From NCBI RefSeq assembly GCF_000427665.1, contig NZ_KE386572.1, positions 4,278,373-4,342,372 of the forward strand: DNA of 64,000 nt. The letters are read 5' to 3'. The position numbers and the translations under genes are program-made. Of the stretch, positions 61,555 through 64,000 are shown one piece after another. The stretch comes from Geminicoccus roseus DSM 18922. Lineage in GTDB: Bacteria; Pseudomonadota; Alphaproteobacteria; Geminicoccales; Geminicoccaceae. Numbering within the stretch: the first letter of the stretch is position 1; each line of letters starts with the position of its first letter. Under the pieces are notes generated by a model, which saw only the letters and a list, made by a program, of their open reading frames with translations, was not told where the DNA came from and searched no databases.

Positions 61555-64000
61555 ATGCTGAAGACGCTCGTGCAATTTCCCGAAGTGACCAGCCTCGTGA
61601 TGAACACCGGCATCCAGTTCCTGGACTTCGGGCTGGACGAAGCCCGCGTCGCCCGGCTGACCGGCCATTTCTGGGCGGAGCCGCCCGGCAGCGGCGCGGA
61701 CGCCGATTCCGCCCGTTTCGTGCTGCATCCGCTGTTCGAGGGGAAAGACGGTTCCTGGCGCTACGCTGCCGACGGCGCGGCGGACGGCATCCCGGCGCCC
61801 GAGGAGGGGCTGTACGAATACCGGGCGGCCCGCGCGCTGGACGTGTTCGACGGGACCTGGCTGCCGGTGCCGTTCCTGCGCCAGAAGGAGCAGGCCGGCC
61901 CGGGCGGGCCTGGCTACGACAACGGCCCGACCAACTGGGCCAGGGTCCATGTCCGCCGCCAGGACGCGCCGGACCGCGACGGCCACACCCACCGGGTGGT
62001 GCTGGCCTTCGACACGGTGCTGCTCGACCGCTCCGCCACCGGCCCCTACGCGGCGCCCGAGCCCAACGACGCGGTCGACGACGCAAGGTTCGCCTTTGTC
62101 GCCGACGGGGTGAAGAACCGCTGGTTCCTGGCGCTGGACTGGGTGCGCAGCTGGATCGCCGACGCGTACCTCGCCGGGCGCAGCCGCGACCGCAAGCGGC
62201 CCCTGCAGCTGGAGGACCTGGCGGAGCCCGGCGAGTACTGGGCCGCCTACCTGGTGCTCCTGCAGGCCCTGGAGGAGGCGCTGCGCCTGCCGGTGCTGCG
62301 CTTCGTCGACACCCTCACCGATTCCCTGCGCAACGAGCCGATCGACGTCGACCTGGTGGTCGATGTCGGCAACAGCCGGACCTGCGGGATCATCATCGAG
62401 CAGCCCAAGGACCGCGGCGTGGTCGATATCGGCCAGGCCTACCGGCTGGAGCTGCGCGACCTGTCCCGGCCGGAGCGGGTCTATGCCGACCCGTTCGCCA
62501 GCCGGATCGAGTTCGCCCCGGCCAGCTTCGGGCGCACCGACCTCAGCCGGCGCACCGGGCGGCGGCGCGACGCGTTCTGGTGGCCCTCGCCGGTCCGGAT
62601 CGGCCCGGAGGCGGAATGGCTGGCCTCGTTCTCCGACGGCACCGAGGGCGTGTCCGGCCTGTCCAGCGCCAAGCGCTATCTGTGGGACGACGCGCCAAGG
62701 CCGCTGCCGTGGGTGAACAGCCGCGGCCCGCTCCCCAAGAGCCAGCGGGTGCCGCCGATCAGCGGGCCGATGACCGCCAGGCTCACCGAGAGCGGCGAGC
62801 TTGCGGTGCAGGGCCAGGTCGGGATGCAGCCGCTGTATTCGCGCTCCTCGCTCTACACGCTGATGATCGCCGAATTGCTGATCCACGCCCTTTGCCAGAT
62901 CAACGCGGTGGCGGTGCGCGAGCAGCGCGCCCATGCCGGGCTGCCCAGGCGGCTGCGCTCGCTGATCCTCACCATGCCCTCGGCCACGCCGCTGGCCGAG
63001 CAGCGGATCATGCGCAAGCGGATCATGGCGGCGATCGAGCTGGTCTGGCAGACCATGGGCTGGTCGGCCGAGGACGGGCTGCACCGGCGCCCGGACGTGA
63101 TGCTGGACTGGGACGAGGCCACCGCCACCCATCTGGTCTGGCTGTTCAACGAGATCAGCTACAAGTTCCGCGGCAACGCCTTCGACCTGTTCGGGCTGAT
63201 CGGCCACGACCAGCCGGACGGCCGCACCCTGCGGATCGCCAGCATGGACATGGGCGGCGGCACCACCGACCTGATGATCGTCGAGTACAAGATCCGCCAC
63301 GGCAACGAGCAGACCATCGAGCCGGCCCAGCTGTTCCGCGAGGGCTTCCGCCAGGCCGGCGACGACATCGTGCAGGCGGTGATCGAGCAGGTGGTGCTGC
63401 CGGACCTGGCCCATGCGCTGGGGCGGGCAGGGGTGGCGCGCCCGCACCATGTCCTGTCCGACCTGTTCGGCGGCAACCGGGTCGGCCAGACCCAGCAGGA
63501 GCAGGCGCTGCGCGCGCTGCTGGTCAACCAGCTCCTGGTGCCGGTCGCCCTGGCGCTGATCGCCGCCTACGAGCAGTCCGACCCGCGCCGGCCTGCCCCG
63601 CCGGTCCATCGCCGCTGCCTGGACCTCCTGGGCCAGGACCGGCTGTCGCCGCCGGTGCGCCAGCATCTGCTGCGGGCGGCCGAGCAGGCGGGCGCGCGCG
63701 GCTTCGATCTGGACGAGATCGAGTTCACCATCGACGCCGCCCTGATGGGCGGGGCGGTCCACTCGGTCGCGGTCGGCATGGTCGAGGACCTGTGCGACGT
63801 GATCCGCGCCTATGACTGCGACGTGCTGCTGCTGACCGGCCGGCCGTCCCGGATGCCGGCGGTGCGCGACCTGGTCTATGCCAACCTGCCGCTCTCGCCG
63901 GACCGGGTGGTGCCGATGGACCGCTACGAGGTCGGCGGCTGGTATCCGTTCCGCTCGCTCGACTTCCTGATCCAGGACCCCAAGACCACCGCCGCGGTGG
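61555..64000 (+). CDS. srfB: Virulence factor SrfB-like protein, actin-like ATPase fold, partial at window end
   Basis: At least 815 residues are visible with no stop; the gene continues past 64000 (SrfB proteins are about 1000 residues). It has the segments of the actin/Hsp70 ATPase fold: phosphate-1 loop DLVVDVGNSRTCG near residue 266, phosphate-2 loop SMDMGGGTTDLMIVEY near 564, and an adenosine-like motif LLLTGRPSRMPAVRDLV near 760. Other SrfB-type segments are MPSATPLAEQRIMRKR and DWDEATATHLVWLFNEI. The start ATG 61555 lies ten bases after the SrfA-like stop. In enterobacteria srfB is followed by srfC, which would lie outside this window. Confidence 0.9.
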   Translation, partial: MLKTLVQFPEVTSLVMNTGIQFLDFGLDEARVARLTGHFWAEPPGSGADADSARFVLHPLFEGKDGSWRYAADGAADGIPAPEEGLYEYRAARALDVFDGTWLPVPFLRQKEQAGPGGPGYDNGPTNWARVHVRRQDAPDRDGHTHRVVLAFDTVLLDRSATGPYAAPEPNDAVDDARFAFVADGVKNRWFLALDWVRSWIADAYLAGRSRDRKRPLQLEDLAEPGEYWAAYLVLLQALEEALRLPVLRFVDTLTDSLRNEPIDVDLVVDVGNSRTCGIIIEQPKDRGVVDIGQAYRLELRDLSRPERVYADPFASRIEFAPASFGRTDLSRRTGRRRDAFWWPSPVRIGPEAEWLASFSDGTEGVSGLSSAKRYLWDDAPRPLPWVNSRGPLPKSQRVPPISGPMTARLTESGELAVQGQVGMQPLYSRSSLYTLMIAELLIHALCQINAVAVREQRAHAGLPRRLRSLILTMPSATPLAEQRIMRKRIMAAIELVWQTMGWSAEDGLHRRPDVMLDWDEATATHLVWLFNEISYKFRGNAFDLFGLIGHDQPDGRTLRIASMDMGGGTTDLMIVEYKIRHGNEQTIEPAQLFREGFRQAGDDIVQAVIEQVVLPDLAHALGRAGVARPHHVLSDLFGGNRVGQTQQEQALRALLVNQLLVPVALALIAAYEQSDPRRPAPPVHRRCLDLLGQDRLSPPVRQHLLRAAEQAGARGFDLDEIEFTIDAALMGGAVHSVAVGMVEDLCDVIRAYDCDVLLLTGRPSRMPAVRDLVYANLPLSPDRVVPMDRYEVGGWYPFRSLDFLIQDPKTTAAV

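Noticed and set aside
1..64000. tRNA, rRNA, CRISPR arrays, insertion sequences and phage genes
   Set aside because: None of the typical sequences, repeat-spacer periodicity or transposase/integrase motifs were recognised on either strand.

Overview
The window is uniformly GC-rich and gene-dense. It has many 4-base ATGA gene overlaps, occasional GTG/TTG starts, TRAP and tripartite-tricarboxylate (TTT) transporters, FNR-type boxes and DUF2934/USP stress genes. Together these suggest a free-living alphaproteobacterium of Rhodospirillales/Geminicoccaceae type. That placement is inference from gene content; no rRNA, tRNA or other marker gene is present. No CRISPR array, complete insertion sequence or origin was seen.

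Region 1 (1-9075) is an organic-acid uptake and catabolism locus. It has two divergent arms around one FadR-type GntR regulator and a near-perfect operator (3435-3447). The minus arm is a hydroxyacid dehydrogenase followed by TRAP dctP-dctM-dctQ. The plus arm is gntR, a thiamine-diphosphate enzyme and tctC-tctB-tctA. Strong intercistronic hairpins separate the binding-protein genes from the permease genes.

Region 2 (9072-12974) is decaying DNA. It holds a frameshifted AI-2E-family permease with a GAF tail, a remnant of an amylase C-terminus, a methyltransferase remnant, and about 430 AT-rich bases with a 14-bp palindrome.

Region 3 (12975-29118) is a Wzx/Wzy-type surface-polysaccharide operon. 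It encodes a nucleotide-sugar 4,6-dehydratase, aminotransferase, initiating sugar transferase, glycosyltransferase, flippase, polymerase, asparagine-synthase-like amidotransferase, chain-length regulator/tyrosine kinase, secreted propeller protein, frameshifted methyltransferase and membrane sulfatase-fold transferase.

Region 4 (29526-42335) holds a GH13 glucan enzyme with a divergent EEP-family membrane hydrolase, and an arsR-arsC-acr3-arsH arsenic operon. It continues with a hybrid kinase, an orphan sugar-type binding protein, an amidase and an isochorismatase-like hydrolase.

Region 5 (42748-45806) is the most unusual part. A secreted protein contains a complete cholesterol-dependent-cytolysin pore core (YPGAL and NPGVPISY motifs). 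It has an added N-terminal PAN/apple-like domain, and a Cys-rich module replaces the usual membrane-binding domain 4. It is followed directly by a second secreted protein of unknown family.

Region 6 (45829-52584) is an MFS exporter plus a stress island: DUF2934, tandem USP, K+ channel, zinc alcohol dehydrogenase, phasin-like protein and Hsp20. Three FNR/FixK-type palindromes point to low-oxygen control.

Region 7 (52730-64000) has a second large hybrid kinase, a PLP aminotransferase with a GST, and the start of an SrfAB-type module. That module is a membrane-anchored trypsin-like protease, an SrfA-like membrane protein with a YfaP/DUF2135-like C-terminus, and SrfB with an actin-like ATPase fold. 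SrfB runs off the window.
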